Shown here: positions 1 to 11,130 of the stretch, piece by piece | Position numbering within the stretch: position 1 is the stretch's first letter | How the letters are laid out: each line of letters begins with the position of its first letter | Source: Brachionus koreanus | Lineage: Eukaryota > Rotifera > Eurotatoria > Ploima > Brachionidae | Length of the DNA: 32,080 bases | Assembly (NCBI GenBank): GCA_016987375.1 | Contig: PJRA01000263.1 | Location: 3,047,137-3,079,216, forward strand | Reading direction: 5' to 3' | Notes under the pieces: model-generated | Databases searched by the model: none | Seen by the model: only the letters and a program-made list of their open reading frames with translations | What the model was told of the DNA's origin: nothing | Made by a program: the position numbers and the translations under genes

Positions 1-1
1 C

Positions 2-187
2 TTACAGTTAGAGATGATTGAACAACTATACACAAAACACAAGATATTCTTTTTAAAGCAAATAAAGAACAGCTCAGTGTGCTGGAATATCTTGACCTTC
101 CTTCGCGGAAATTATGAAAAGTTTGATCAGAAAATACGTCCATTTATTAAATTGATCATTTATTTATTGAAGAAAATCGTGGTCTAG
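2..187 (+). other. Unidentified short open frame at the left window edge
   Basis: An open frame runs from the window edge to a TAG at 185-187 and reads like protein (about 60 residues with a basic, aromatic-rich composition, including KNSSVCWNILTFLRGNYEKF). The local base composition is less AT-rich than the flanks. I do not recognise the family. It could be an exon of a gene to the left or a transposon remnant, and the downstream 250 bases give no continuation. No start codon or splice site can be assigned with confidence. Confidence 0.25.
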
Positions 188-440
188 TTGATTCAGTGAA
201 ATTTATTGTTTCCCAAATCAAATTAAATATGGAATTAAGCCTAACCTACTATAATTTTTTTTATTTATTAAATGATCTGCTAAAGATAGATTTTTATATA
301 TAATTGTATCTTATTTTAATATATCTTTCTACTAAATCTTTTGTCTTAGGTATAAACTCATCTAGTTAAATTAATAATTGTAAAAAAGACTTTAATTTGA
401 TTATAATTTTTTATAAATTTTTTTTTTTTATATCATACTT

Positions 441-489
441 CAATTTGTCCATGGGACTTAAATTTTAAATAAATAAATAAATAAAATAA
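441..489 (+). repeat. Retroposon-like 3' end with AAAT tail
   Basis: The sequence CAATTTGTCCATGGGACTTA is followed by a run of AAATAAAT units, the usual look of a LINE or SINE 3' end. The same 22-base core followed by a similar A/T tetramer tail occurs in the opposite orientation at 25950-25998. Two copies with a matching end and tail support a dispersed retroposon. The body upstream of the shared end does not align visibly, so both copies are probably strongly 5'-truncated or diverged. Confidence 0.5.
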
Positions 490-612
490 ATTTTATGTCA
501 ATAAATGCATGAATCTTTCGATTGATGAAGCTTCCATCTCTCTGACTTACAATTTGTTTTAATCATTTTCAAATTGAGGATCTAAAGATGACAAAATAGT
601 TGATCATCTCGA

Positions 613-1130
613 TCTTGCGGAATATTCGATCATAACTGATCACATTTTCTCTGATCATACATATAATGTTTTTTAAAAAATGAATCCAAATATTCAAAAT
701 GCAAAAGTTTTAAAAATATTTGAAAAAAATGAATATGGCGACAATTCAAGTCAATGGAATAAAATTTTTTTAAAAAATAAAAGACTTAAGCCTTAAAAAA
801 TAGCAGCGTTAAATGAATTAAAGATGGATGTGCAAAAAAAAATATAACAATGGATTTATAAACTCAAAAGAGAAGTAAAGAATAAAATAATCATCTTGCA
901 TGGCGCTATTCTAGTTGTGGTTTGTACATTTTATATGGTTTAAAAGCATTTATCATGGAAACATAAAGACTAAGACTAAATTCAACTTTGCTGTATTTTT
1001 ATTGATAACATAAATTTTTTTATATCACAATATATTTTTATTTTTTTTAACTCATTCATTTTTAGGATTTTGATCACATTCTATGTGATTAGAGAAAATG
1101 TGATCAGTCATGATCATTAATTCCGTAAGA
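613..1130. mobile_element. Non-autonomous DNA transposon candidate, GATC-rich inverted repeats
   Basis: Arms of about 44 bases at 613-656 and 1087-1130 are inverted repeats of each other. Both contain the block ACTGATCACATTTTCTCT, preceded by CGGAAT. The palindrome TGATCA recurs in and next to both arms (601, 637, 652, 1071, 1101, 1111). The 430-base interior is AT-rich with only broken open frames. No clear target duplication is visible at the ends chosen. It lies inside the first intron of the CLCA-like gene. Confidence 0.5.
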
Positions 1131-1821
1131 ATTATAGAAATATTTAATCTTGTTTAGCCCAATTTAAAGATTAATTTATATTTTTGCATTCACATCCATA
1201 AAAAATTTGTAACGTTTACTAAAGAGTCTACTAAAGATTTACTAATATCTCTTAAAATATTTAGCCTCATAAGCTAAAAATAAAAAGTAAATGATAAGTA
1301 AATAAGCTATTTTTAAATAAAGAAGTTAGTGAAATTAATGACAAAATATTAAATTGAGTAAAAAAAACAACAATTAAGATAAAATTTTAAAAACAATTAA
1401 AGTATAAATAATTTTAATTTGATTTGTTTTATATTAGTAGGGCAACAAATTTAAGCAACTCAAATAAATGATAAAAAATGGAAAAAATTTTTTCTTTTTT
1501 ATAAAATCTTATCGTATTTAGTGTTTTTCTGGAGCATCAGTTAATTTTTGAAATTTTAAATATTGATTAAGTCAGACTCAAAGAGTTATTTCAGCTAAAA
1601 TAATTAGAATTTTCAAAAATCAAAGCTTCACTAAAAGAGTGATAAATAAAATTAAATTGAAAAAATTAATCTAAAGTAAATTTCATTTAAATTTATATTT
1701 TTCATTTGAAAAAAATGGAAAAATTTTGAAGCTTTCTAAAAATTATATTCAAACAATCAAAATTTCAAAATTGAAAAAATTTACCTTTTGTCAGTGTTAG
1801 TAAAAAAAAAAAAAGATTTAC

Positions 1822-2069
1822 TTGGTAATACTGAACAAAAAATTGGATGCTTGAGTAAACGCTTTTTTTAAATTGTCTAGCAGCTGTATGTCTTCTTGAA
1901 CGTGCTCTTCAATACCGATCAAAATATTCTCATATCCGTTTTCTCGAACTAGGATTCGACTGCCCTTGGAAGCTAGACATCTCTGATCAAATATTAAACA
2001 AAACAGTACAGTTGTGAACAAAAAATATAAATTTCTGAATCGTTTTTTTGTTAAAATTTTATTCAGCAT
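1822..2069 (-). CDS. CLCA-family protein (calcium-activated chloride channel regulator), first exon
   Basis: This is the first coding exon, with ATG at 2069-2067. It encodes a signal-peptide-like start (basic KKRFR, then LYFLFTTVLFCLIF, ending about residue 34). The typical mature N-terminus of CLCA proteins follows: a VRENGYENILIGI stretch (family pattern NGY-x-x-(I/L)-x-I-A-I), then acidic HVQEDIQLLDNLKKAFTQAS and NFLFSITK, matching the family's PED-x-x-LI-(E/D)-x(2)-K and A-(S/T)-x-(F/Y)-LF-x-A-TK blocks. The exon stops at a GT donor (1821-1820) in phase 2, within the Lys codon after SIT. The metalloprotease-like and von Willebrand A parts typical of the family are not in this window, so intron 1 exceeds 1.8 kb and the gene is cut by the left edge. 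Family members are secreted or membrane proteins that modulate chloride conductance; the role here is inferred by homology only. Confidence 0.8.
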
Positions 2070-4106
2070 TTTTATTAAACTGAAGTCATTTAAATTATTT
2101 ATCTTTAAACAAACAATTTATATACCTTTTAATTGAAGAATTTTTAAATATATCATTTCATTTTAAATCTAAAAATTTTTAGAAAAGAAGTTTTATTTTT
2201 TTTTAAGTAAATTTAAATGATTTATTGGTACGTTTTAGAATAAAAAATTAAACAAATTTTATCTAAAAAATAAGAATCTACACTAAATGAATCTATAAAT
2301 GGTTTTTACAAAATTTAATATCATTAAACTCAATATGAAATGAAATGGAATGTAAACCTATTTAAATCAATTACCTTTTCCTGATATTAATATTTTTAAA
2401 TTAAGCGCACATAACACATTTATATCATTTAATGAAAAACAAAATCGAAACCTTATTCTAGAATAATATAGATTTTTATTATTTTTAAATCATCCAGGTG
2501 ACAAAAAATCCTTTCAGTCCCGTTTAGAGATATTTTGAGAAGCTAAGCGATAGTTTTTATTTTTAGAATGTTAAAATTCTAAGAAAAAATAGTCTAATTT
2601 ATTCGTTTAAAATTAAAGCCTTAGAAGATTAGTCCCAAAAATTGAATTAAAATACAAAATTGCATAATTGAAAGTTTAAATCCATCAGATTTTTTACTTG
2701 GACAAAAATTATTTTTATTCAAATTTTGCACGTGAACCTTTTAACAAAGAAAAAGCAGTTCTCTCCAAATATGGCCTACAATTATTTTCGTTTAAATATT
2801 TTGATTTAATTATAAATATTAAACTTCAAAGGTAAAGCTTTTCAAAACCAGCTTTTATGAATGAATATCTTAATTTCTAATTTTTTTGTTGTTGTTTTAT
2901 AAACATAGAAAGTATTTTAAAAATTTTTGCATAGATCAAAATGGATCTCAAATGTTGTCTAACAAATTTATGACTCGGATTACAAAAAATTAAATTCTAA
3001 AATAATATTTGTCTCTTTTAAAAGAAAAACGAAGAAGAAACATGTCATATTTAGTCGGACATATCTATCAGGTTTCATGACCAAGCAATATTTAAATTAT
3101 TCTAAAATAATAGTTGGATTTAACTACTTAAATTAAGGCTTGCGTTCACTTATATTGATTTTTGAATGAAATTTTATATTCCTGCTTAAGTTAATTTTAA
3201 TCAATTTAGCAATTATTTTTCAAAAATAAAAATTTACTTTTTATCCTCAAGAGGGACAAATACTTGAGAGAAAAAAGTTAATTTTTTTTTTTTTTGAAAA
3301 ATCGAAATATGTTTGGGTTAAAGTAAAAGTTTATCTTGGTTGTTTAGGAAAATAAAAATTTTGAAAATTCACCTTTAAAAAAAACTTTTTAAAATAAAAA
3401 AGAAAATTTCTTTATTGAGAAAAATTAAAGAATAAAAAAAGACAATTGTACCCCAATGTATGTGAATTTGCCTAATTAAAGATACCAATTCAAACTAATC
3501 TCAAAGCATTGTTTGAATTTATGGCAAATAAACGGTAGGAAAGCAAAAACTTTTTTCTAATCCTCAGTGTCGCAATTCTAATGCTTTTTTTTTAATGAAT
3601 TATTTTGCTTAAACAAAGGTAAATATTTTGGAATACAAAAAATAAAAATCTTGTTAAAGATCGTGATTTATTTATCATTTAAAAATGCTTTCACGACTCT
3701 TTTTATCGGCGACAAAAGCGAAAAAATTTTAATTAACTTACCATCTTTTATTTAGATAAATTAATTTTTTAGATAAAATTGAAAAATTTCGGGTGTCATT
3801 CAAATATGCTCGAAAATGAAAAACAAATTGAGTTTCATTTATTTTTCCCAAAGCTCGTTAAAAAGTGCTCGAGTTTATTATTATGTTTTGTTCATAGGCT
3901 GATATAGTTATTTTGAAAAAAAAAATTATATAAAAACAATGAATCACTTTTATGATTTAAAAAAAAATGACAGTTTTTTTTTCCAACAACCTTTACGTAA
4001 GAATTTATCAAACTTTTTTTTTACTACAATAAATTTTGTTCATTTATTAAGTCATTATTGCACAATAATTCAAAAAATTAAAACATTTTTCTTTTCAATA
4101 TTTATT
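2070..4106. other. Intergenic, CLCA 5' side to DDX31 3' side
   Basis: This is AT-rich sequence between the CLCA-like start codon and the DDX31-like stop codon, both on the minus strand. It must hold the CLCA promoter and 5' UTR and the DDX31 3' UTR. I see no coding-like stretch, RNA gene or clear repeat with boundaries. Open frames over 3939-4196 on the plus strand are antisense to the last DDX31 exon and its flank. Confidence 0.6.
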
Positions 4107-7100
4107 TTAATCAAAAATATCCATATTTTTTTTAATTATTTTAGGTTTTTTCGCACTAGCGCCTTTGAAGCTCTTCGAACCATTCGCCATCATTGAAGAA
4201 CTAGACCTCTTGGTGGCTTCTTTCTCTAGTCCAGATGAATATTCCGATACGTATTTATGATTTTTAAGCAATCCACTTGAAAAATACAACAAAATAATTA
4301 AAATTTGAATTAAAAAAAAAAGCAAAAAAAGAAATCCACCTCAAATCTAAAGTGGCTTGTTGACTTTTGAGTTTATTTTTTTTAGCCACGTTGCCATATT
4401 CTTTGTGAGCGTTGGACAACCGCTTCATATCTCTTGCTTGCTTTGAAGCCAATTTGTCGACGCCTTTGTTTCTAGTTTTATTAAAATTTTTCGCTTCTCT
4501 TTGCACAATTTCTTTAGGGGCTTCGCGAAGACCGAAGCTCTTAGCTACATGACCAAGATGTAAATTTTTTATGTGAAATATTTTCTTTAGTTCAACAGAA
4601 TAAGTCGAGTATGAACGTATAAACGATATATAGGCTTTTCTGGCCAGTGTTTGCATCTCGTTTAGCTTTTCGACGTATTCTTCTATGTAGAACTGCATTG
4701 AATTAGCACATTCTTCCACATTTTTTGGATAAACCAGTCTTTCCGAATTTACTTGACGTGGATAAAAATTAGATTCCCCCATCAGAGATTCCATTATTGA
4801 ATCTAATTTAATTTCGTGCATCGATATTCCTAACTTGTTCAGCTCCTTTAAGTATTCCACTTCACATGGCTCTACATAAATAAGACCATTTCCTTTGTGA
4901 CCAACTCTTGCCGTTCGTCCAACTCTATGAACATAGTCAACACTACTTCCTGGCGTGTTGTATTGTACAATCCAATCAATGTTAGGCATATCCAAACCTC
5001 TAGCGGCAACATCCTTCAAAATTTTTGAACTGTAAAATAATTACTGAACTAATATTAGATTATTTTTCTCTTTTTTTCAAAGTTAGGGGGGGGGGTCCTA
5101 AAAAATTTCAATTAAAATATTAAATCAAAAATTCTAAATTTTTATTTTGGTATTAATTAAAGATTTTTATTACTCAAAGGAAAAATTATATGTTAATTTA
5201 AATTTAAATATAAAAGATTTATTTTTTTATTGAGATTTTTAATTTAATATAAATTTTTGAATATAAATTTAAATGAAAAAATTCAATAATATTGTCATGT
5301 TGTCATTTTTTTTATAACTTAAAAAATAAACTTTTTATTTTTGAACTAATGGTTAGTAATTAGGTATGATTTTGACATGTATTTAGCTTTTGAATGTAAA
5401 AAATTAAATCAATTTAGAAAATTTTTTCTTTGATTTGGGAAAATTAAAAATACATATCTAAATGTTAAGTGAATTTTTTTTTGTTTTTTAATTCTGATCG
5501 ACACTAGAGGATTTGACTTCTCTTAATAATTTGGAAATTAATCATCGGAAAATAATGAAGCGTTTGCAAATTAACAAAATTAAAAATTTAGTCTAGGTTA
5601 AATTCTTTTCAAATATTAAAGGATTCAAAATGAAAAAAAAAAGAAAAATTATATCTAATTTTATTCTTTAAAATTAAAAATCATTTTTTAAAGATTTAAC
5701 TAAAATTGAAGATAAATTAATGACGTTGTCAATGCAAAAAATTTTAAAAAAGTTTTGTTTTTTATCAAATTAAAATAAAACTAAAATTAAAATTAGAATA
5801 GTTGTTTTTTTTAATGCTTTAACGATCACTAAAAGTATACAAAAACCTTATCTTTATTAACTTAGTTTAATATTCTTTATATATTTTGATATACATCATT
5901 GATTTTCCAACAAAAGAATTTATATTTTTAGGAGGAACTCTAAATTTAACCAAGAAAAATCAATAGTTAAGAACAAAAATTATTTTTAACAAAATGGACA
6001 ACTTTAAATCTAAATAGATATAGAAATTAACTTCTGCTTTGTTTTATATGTTAATGTGTCTGCTTGTGTTTAGTTAATTATTGTCTATACTTTTAAATTA
6101 TTACTTGGTATCAAAAATTAATATCAATAATTTGTTAGTTTCCGATCTTAAGAAAAAATGCAAAAGCTTTAAATTTTTTTCCAAGGAAAAAAGACAGATT
6201 TGATTAAATGTCTAAATAAACATGTCTCTGAAAACGGATTACTGATTGAGTTGGACAACAAAGAAAAAGAGCAAGAGTTGGAGTAAGAGGCAGAGATGTT
6301 TTGATGTCCAGATCAATGCGCTCCAAGTTGATTTTGAATCAAACGAAGACAAAATCGAATCGATAAACAAAAGTGGAAAAAATATAAAAAAACAAATTTG
6401 CATTCAATTTGTTGAATGAATACGAAAATTCAGAATTAGCCTACCAGTATATTAAACAAGATTAAAGAATTTTACTGAAAATTCTTTAAGTCTAAACTGG
6501 TCGAAGCATATCTTAGCCGATAAGGTCTTTGATACATAAGGCCTATGAATCGAAACTGTTTAACTTCATAAGATTAAATAATATAATTGAAAATTGGATT
6601 TGATTTTGTTTATTCAACCGATTCTTTTATTAAAAGAGTCAAAGAAGAAAAAGAGAGGATGAAAATTTTTTTAATGCTCTTTTAATTAATAAGTATACAA
6701 TCAAAAATTGCTTAAAATGAATGTTAGCGACAAAATACATTTGGATAGAAATTAAATCAAAAAAGAAGGTTGGTAAAGTAACCAAGGTAAAAAAAAAGCT
6801 TTGGAAAAACCACTAAATCTGAATTTTATTTTAAAAATTGATTAAAATTGTTTTGGTCAAAAAATAAACTTTTTGGAAATAAATGAATAAATTGAATTGA
6901 TTCTTTCTGATAAATAGATTAATATACTAATAAATACTGGTTACATTATCTCTAAATTTTTTTGATTCGAAGTTTATTTTTTTCAAGAAAAATTTCATTA
7001 ATTCAAATGAAAAAACCTTCTCTTTCTTTTTGTTAAATTAACTGATCAATTCAATATTGAATCTAATAACCTCCTTCAATTTCTATCAATCTAAATGTTT

Positions 7101-10100
7101 TTTTTTTATAATACGACTATTTTTAGAATGCCTGAGACCAGAGTTGTTCAAAAGTCAAGTCAAGTCACTGACTTGACTTTGAAAAGACTTTTAAATGACT
7201 TTATTTTTTTGACTTTTGCACAAGTCTGCCTGAGACTAGTGTTGAGTTCCGTCAGCGGCGGTCTATAGACTGTCAAAACTTTGTATTGGCCGTCTTGATG
7301 GCCGCGAGGGTTAATTTTTTCCCTAAATTTTATTGTTTTTTCTTATGCTCAATTCTTTTATCTATCAAATTTTCAAATTCAAAATTTTATTTAATCTTAA
7401 AACAGCTAACACCAAGTTTTGACAGTCTAGTGGCCGCCACTCACTTTACCCAACACTACCTGAGACTACGGTTAATGATTTAGGAGACTATGAAAATAGA
7501 AAGATAAGTGATATTCAAATTGATCATCAAAAAATCTTAGAACTCTTGATCTTAAAAAAACTAAAATAATTTTTAAAACTTTTTCCTGTTCTATTGTTCT
7601 AATTTACAATAGTTCTAAAGCCTAAGTCACAAAAAATGATGTCAAAGTTATGAATTGACTTAAGACTTGTGACTTAAAAATAAGTCTGCAAAAAACCTTA
7701 TCTATAAATAAAAAATAAAATCAAATAATATTTTGAAAATATCTAATAGAAAGTTAGATTTTATGTTTACTGCCATTAAAAACTCGGCTGTTGCCCCAAT
7801 ATTCACAATAATCTAAAAATTTCACTGCTAGAAAAAGATACAAGTGACTTAAGTTATTTAAAAATTTCGTTCTTAGTCGTTTTAGCCGCTGTCAGATCCA
7901 TGAAGACATGTGAAATTAAAATTACAATTAAACTAACAAAAAAAATTCAACACTCCATTCAACTTTTTCCTTAAAATAGCAGCTTTTTCATTTATGAGTT
8001 GAAAATTTTATCATGTGACTGAAAGGAAGGACTAGGTCTCTATTTCAATCGGCCAAGGCTCTGTCTAAATTATTTTTTAAATAAGTAAATTTTTACCAAT
8101 TGACAATAATAAATATAAAATTATGTTTTTAAATGAATAAAAAAAATAAATAATATAATATATTTTTTATATTTAATTTTTTTGTCTATCATTGCCAAAT
8201 CTAGCGTAATTTTTGAAATAAATGAATAAAAAAATTGATTTTTACCGTGCAAATGAGTACTCCACTTTTGGCCTTGCAAAAATTTCCCAAAATCTCAGCT
8301 CTCTTATGTTGATCCATGTTACCGTACAACGAAAATACGTCACAAATAGAGTTTTTTTTGTTTTTAATAGTTTTATCTAATTGAAATGAATGTTGGCTAG
8401 ATTTTTTGATGTCTAAATCGACATCAGAATCGAACTCATTCAAATCATCTAGACTGATATTATCTTCCTCTTCGAGATACATGTTAAATTTTCGATTCAA
8501 AAATGTAGTCAATACATTATCATGAAATTGAACACTGTCATTTGTAGCAGCAAATATAACAATCTTATTAGTTTTTGTCTTTTTATTGTACTAAATATAA
8601 ATTAATCTCATGAAAATATTTTTAAAAATTTTAAGAGTAAATTTAGCCTACCGCAAATTTCTCAAGCAGAAATGCTATCAAAGAAACCAGACGTAGTTTA
8701 CTGGGTACCAAGCTGTAATAGTGAGTTAGACCAGAAGGAAGAGATATTTTTTCTTCAGAATAATGGGATTTTTCTTCCTCTGTAGCTAGACTGGATGACT
8801 CCTGGGACTCAATGGCGTTTATCTGAATGGCATCAATTACATTCAATCGCCTTGCTATTTCTTTTATCCCACTAGTCAAAGTTGCTGAGATGAGAATAAT
8901 TTGTGGTTCAAGACGAGTGTATTTTTTTACATTAGACTGAGCCGAGTCATCCTCTACTGGCTCGCCATTTTCATCTAGCTTAAATTTTGGAACATCCGGC
9001 TCTTCAAGTGCTTTTTTTCGCGCTTGATGTATTTTAAAAATTATGAAATTAATTTTTTTCTCAAAATCCATGTCTAACATTCTAAAAATTAAAATCTATC
9101 GATTAATTTAAGTGAAATAATTTAAACTAATTACCTGTCGGCCTCGTCGAAGACCAAATATTCGAGTTTAGACAAGTCAAGAGCCAAGGTTGTGTCCAAA
9201 TGATCGCACAGACGACCAGGCGTTGCAACCAAAATATTCAAGCCACGACGAATTCGGTCCTTTTCAGACTTTTTTTTCATACCACCAATCAGACAACCTG
9301 GAACTAACCAAATACACGACTAAAAATAAATAAATTTTTTAATAATTAAAATAAATAATAGCTTTAAGTTTGAATAATTTTTTTTACTTTGCAAAGATCT
9401 TCAAAAACTTGACATGTTTGTAAAGCAAGCTTTATTATTAAAATTTAGAAAAAAAAGCTTCAAGCTGATTAATTAAAGTCAAACTTCTCTAGTCGGGACC
9501 AACACTAAGGCTCTTATTCCGTCTGTACGCTTTATCTTTGGCTCGCGACTCATCAATTGTTGAATAATGGGAACTGCATATGCCAATGTTTTGCCAGATC
9601 CGGTTTGTGACTTGATAAAACAGTCTTTCTCTTCCAGTATAACTGGAATAGACTTTTCTTGAATTTGAGTCATTTTTTCCAAGTTAAATCTTTTTTCTAA
9701 GCAATCAGTCAAGTGAGAATGCAAGTTGAGAGATGAAAATTTTTTTGTTGAAAAAACAGTCTCTTTTACAGAATCTTTGGCTTGCATACTTGTAAATGAT
9801 TAAAAAATTTTATTCCTAAAATTAATAGCTTACTCTCCAACTTTGGGAATTTCTCGATTATTTTTGAAAAGCGATGAAAATTTGGCAGTTTTGGTCGTCT
9901 GAATCGACATAGTGTGAGGTTTAGAATACTTTTGCTTGTTGTATTCTTCTTTTTTGTCACCAGAAAAGCTTTTCTTTTCAAATCGATCATTTTGTTTTCT
10001 CTTGTTGTCTTTTTTGCTTGTTTTTTGTGACTATACAAGAATTATTTATTTATTTATTTATTCAAAATAATCATTGTAAAATTACCAAGTCTTTTTTTTT

Positions 10101-10193
10101 AGCCTGGGTAATTTTGTCTTTCACATGTATTTGAGATGTCTTCGATGTGTTCAATTGAATAAAATCATCATCAATCGGATCTTGAGAAGTCAT
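4107..10193 (-). CDS. DDX31: DEAD-box RNA helicase DDX31 (yeast Dbp7 orthologue)
   Basis: Nine exons join in frame: 10193-10086, 10030-9834, 9788-9485, 9429-9388, 9319-9135, 9081-8652, 8590-8246, 5013-4340, 4275-4107, giving 2454 nt and 817 residues (human DDX31 is about 850). All introns are GT-AG. Helicase motifs run in order: Q motif near Q145, motif I SQTGSGKT (162-169), Ia PTRE, GG, TPGR (250-253), motif II DEAD (275-278), III SAT (344-346), [18 protein letters not shown] (537-545) and [12 protein letters not shown] (566-575). The C-terminal block with [16 protein letters not shown] and the EYSSG tail is diagnostic for the DDX31/Dbp7 subfamily. The N-terminus is Lys-rich and low-complexity, as expected for a nucleolar protein. 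The family acts in 60S ribosomal subunit assembly. Exon 7 carries an acidic insert ([20 protein letters not shown]). No broken motif is seen. The start was chosen as the first ATG in a phase-compatible first exon. Confidence 0.95.
6141..6465 (+). pseudogene. Decayed SAP-domain coding remnant
   Basis: Three short frames join only across frameshifts and stops. The first (from 6141) reads [14 protein letters not shown]. The second (from 6182) reads [19 protein letters not shown], then [15 protein letters not shown] and a stop at 6284. The third (from 6303) reads [20 protein letters not shown] and onward to a stop at 6417; a further short frame follows to about 6465. The first two together resemble a SAP DNA-binding motif (L-x(3)-C/L ... 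G-x-K-x-(D/E)-L-I-x-x-L). A single base missing in the G/A run near 6186 would account for the first shift. It lies antisense in a DDX31 intron. Probable origin: a transposon-encoded or retrocopied gene. The parent gene is not identified. Confidence 0.4.
7139..7228. mobile_element. 90-bp hAT-type miniature element (CAGAGTTG ends)
   Basis: The element starts CAGAGTTGTTCAAAAGTC and its other end, read inward, is CAGACTTGTGCAAAAGTC: 18-base terminal inverted repeats with two mismatches. It is flanked on both sides by the perfect 8-bp duplication CCTGAGAC (7131-7138 and 7229-7236). An 8-bp target duplication with CAGxGTTG-like ends is the hAT superfamily signature. The interior is made of (A)AGTC and GACTT motifs. 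Related copies lie at 23411-23509 and 22696-22765. Confidence 0.8.
7237..7458. mobile_element. 222-bp hAT-type miniature element (TAGTGTTG ends)
   Basis: Ends are TAGTGTTG ... CAACACTA, with terminal inverted repeats of about 54 bases at roughly 80% identity (shared inner block TAGACTGTCAAAACTT). It is flanked by the 8-bp duplication CCTGAGAC at 7229-7236 and 7459-7466. The left duplication is shared with the right flank of the adjacent 90-bp element. The GC-rich CGGCGG/GGCCGC parts of the arms contrast with the AT-rich surroundings. No transposase is encoded, so it would need a hAT transposase in trans. The open frame at 7286-7483 is just this element read through. Confidence 0.85.
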
Positions 10194-10671
10194 TTTTTCT
10201 CTTTCTAATTAAAATTATTTGAATTATTTAAAAATTTTTAATATAATAAATTTTTACATGTGTTTGAGCCTTTTTTGAATACACATCTCAACCAAAGTTA
10301 TTAATTTTTTATTTTTGATTAAAACTAAATTAACAATATTTTACATTAATTAATTTCTGTTGATAAAGATATTTTTTAAAAATCAATTAAAAAATTTATT
10401 TCTTCAAACCAAAATAAGAATAACAAATATTTGAAAAATTAATTAATGTAATGGAAAACTGATTTTCTATTTAAAAGTTTAGGATGGCCAACTTGGTGAT
10501 CTTTACCATTAAAAAAATGTGATCAAAACGATCTTAGGTGAGTTTTTGATTTTAATAATTGCAAAATCTTCTTTTAAAGAGAAAAATATTTAGATCAAAT
10601 AGATTTTTTTAATCTGTTATTAAAGCATTAAAATATAAATCAGATGACTAAAACAGTATTTGTATTTCGAT

Positions 10672-11130
10672 TAGTGTTGGGATCCGTACACACGGTCAGT
10701 GATCCGGTAAAAATTATTTGTGGCGCTAAACCCGGCCAACTATTTTGCGGGCGGTCATTTGGCCGGTCATTTCTCCGGTCTCAAATTTTGACCGCTTAAT
10801 AATACGGCCAAACAAAAACAGACGGCCACAAATACGGCCAAAAATTTTGCGGACAGTAAATTGGCCGGTCTCGAAAGCGGTCAGGATTTTTGGCCGCAAA
10901 AAAATACGGCAAACTATAAACGGGCGGCCACTAATACGGCCAACTAGTATATGAGCTATATTTGTTAAAATGAAATATTTTTGATTGAAATTTTAAAAAA
11001 GCTTTTAAAAAATATCATTTTTAAAAAAAAGCCTTTAACTTCAGAGTTTTTTTTAATCAAAAGAGATTTTTTGATAAAAAAATTTTCAAAATTTTTAAAA
11101 ATCATGTCCGCAATTTTGCATCCAACACTA
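10672..11130. mobile_element. 459-bp non-autonomous hAT-type element
   Basis: Ends are TAGTGTTGG (10672-10680) and CCAACACTA (11122-11130), with short terminal inverted repeats of about 14 bases. The flanks are the perfect 8-bp duplication ATTTCGAT at 10664-10671 and 11131-11138, which fits the hAT target preference (T at position 2, A at position 7). The left half contains two 102-bp direct repeats rich in CGGCC and CCGGT; the right half is A/T-rich. No transposase is encoded. It sits in the shared upstream region of DDX31 and PNPLA6/7. Confidence 0.85.
10734..10937. repeat. Two tandem 102-bp repeats inside the hAT element
   Basis: Units begin at 10734 and 10836, and the start of a third (GGCCAACTA) is at 10938, all with GGCCAA. 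Each unit contains TTTTGCGG, then TTGGCCGGTC, a CGGTC segment, AATACGGC and a GGCGGCCAC/GACGGCCAC block. GC-rich words recur every 102 bases in a background of mostly A and T. The open frame at 10745-10954 follows this repeat and is not a gene. Confidence 0.7.

Larger units (their letters stand above)
5014..8245 (-). other. DDX31 intron 7, 3.2 kb, repeat-rich
   Basis: By far the largest intron of this gene; the others are roughly 40-80 nt. It separates the Thr and Asp of helicase motif V (TDVAARGLD). It holds a decayed SAP-domain remnant (6141-6465), two stacked hAT-type miniature elements (7139-7458), a run of nine G (5087-5095, nine C on the transcribed strand about 75 nt before the acceptor), and further AT-rich sequence with no recognisable gene. 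Insertions seem to explain part of its size. Confidence 0.8.

Noticed and set aside
3939..4196. 85-residue plus-strand frame
   Set aside because: Antisense to the last DDX31 exon and its AT-rich flank, Phe/Ile-rich from poly-T; shadow only.
5087..5095. Run of nine G
   Set aside because: A homopolymer; unusual in this AT-rich DNA but by itself no evidence of a functional element.
7286..7483. Plus-strand 65-residue frame
   Set aside because: It starts inside and runs out of the 222-bp hAT-type element; not a gene.
7610..7690. Further GACTT/AAGTC-rich stretch resembling the 90-bp hAT-type family
   Set aside because: Shares words such as GACTTAAGACTTGTGACTT but no ends or long alignment can be drawn; too weak to call a copy.
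10745..10954. Arg/Pro-rich 69-residue frame
   Set aside because: It is the 102-bp tandem repeat inside the hAT-type element read in one frame; the protein repeats with a 34-residue period and has no support as a gene.
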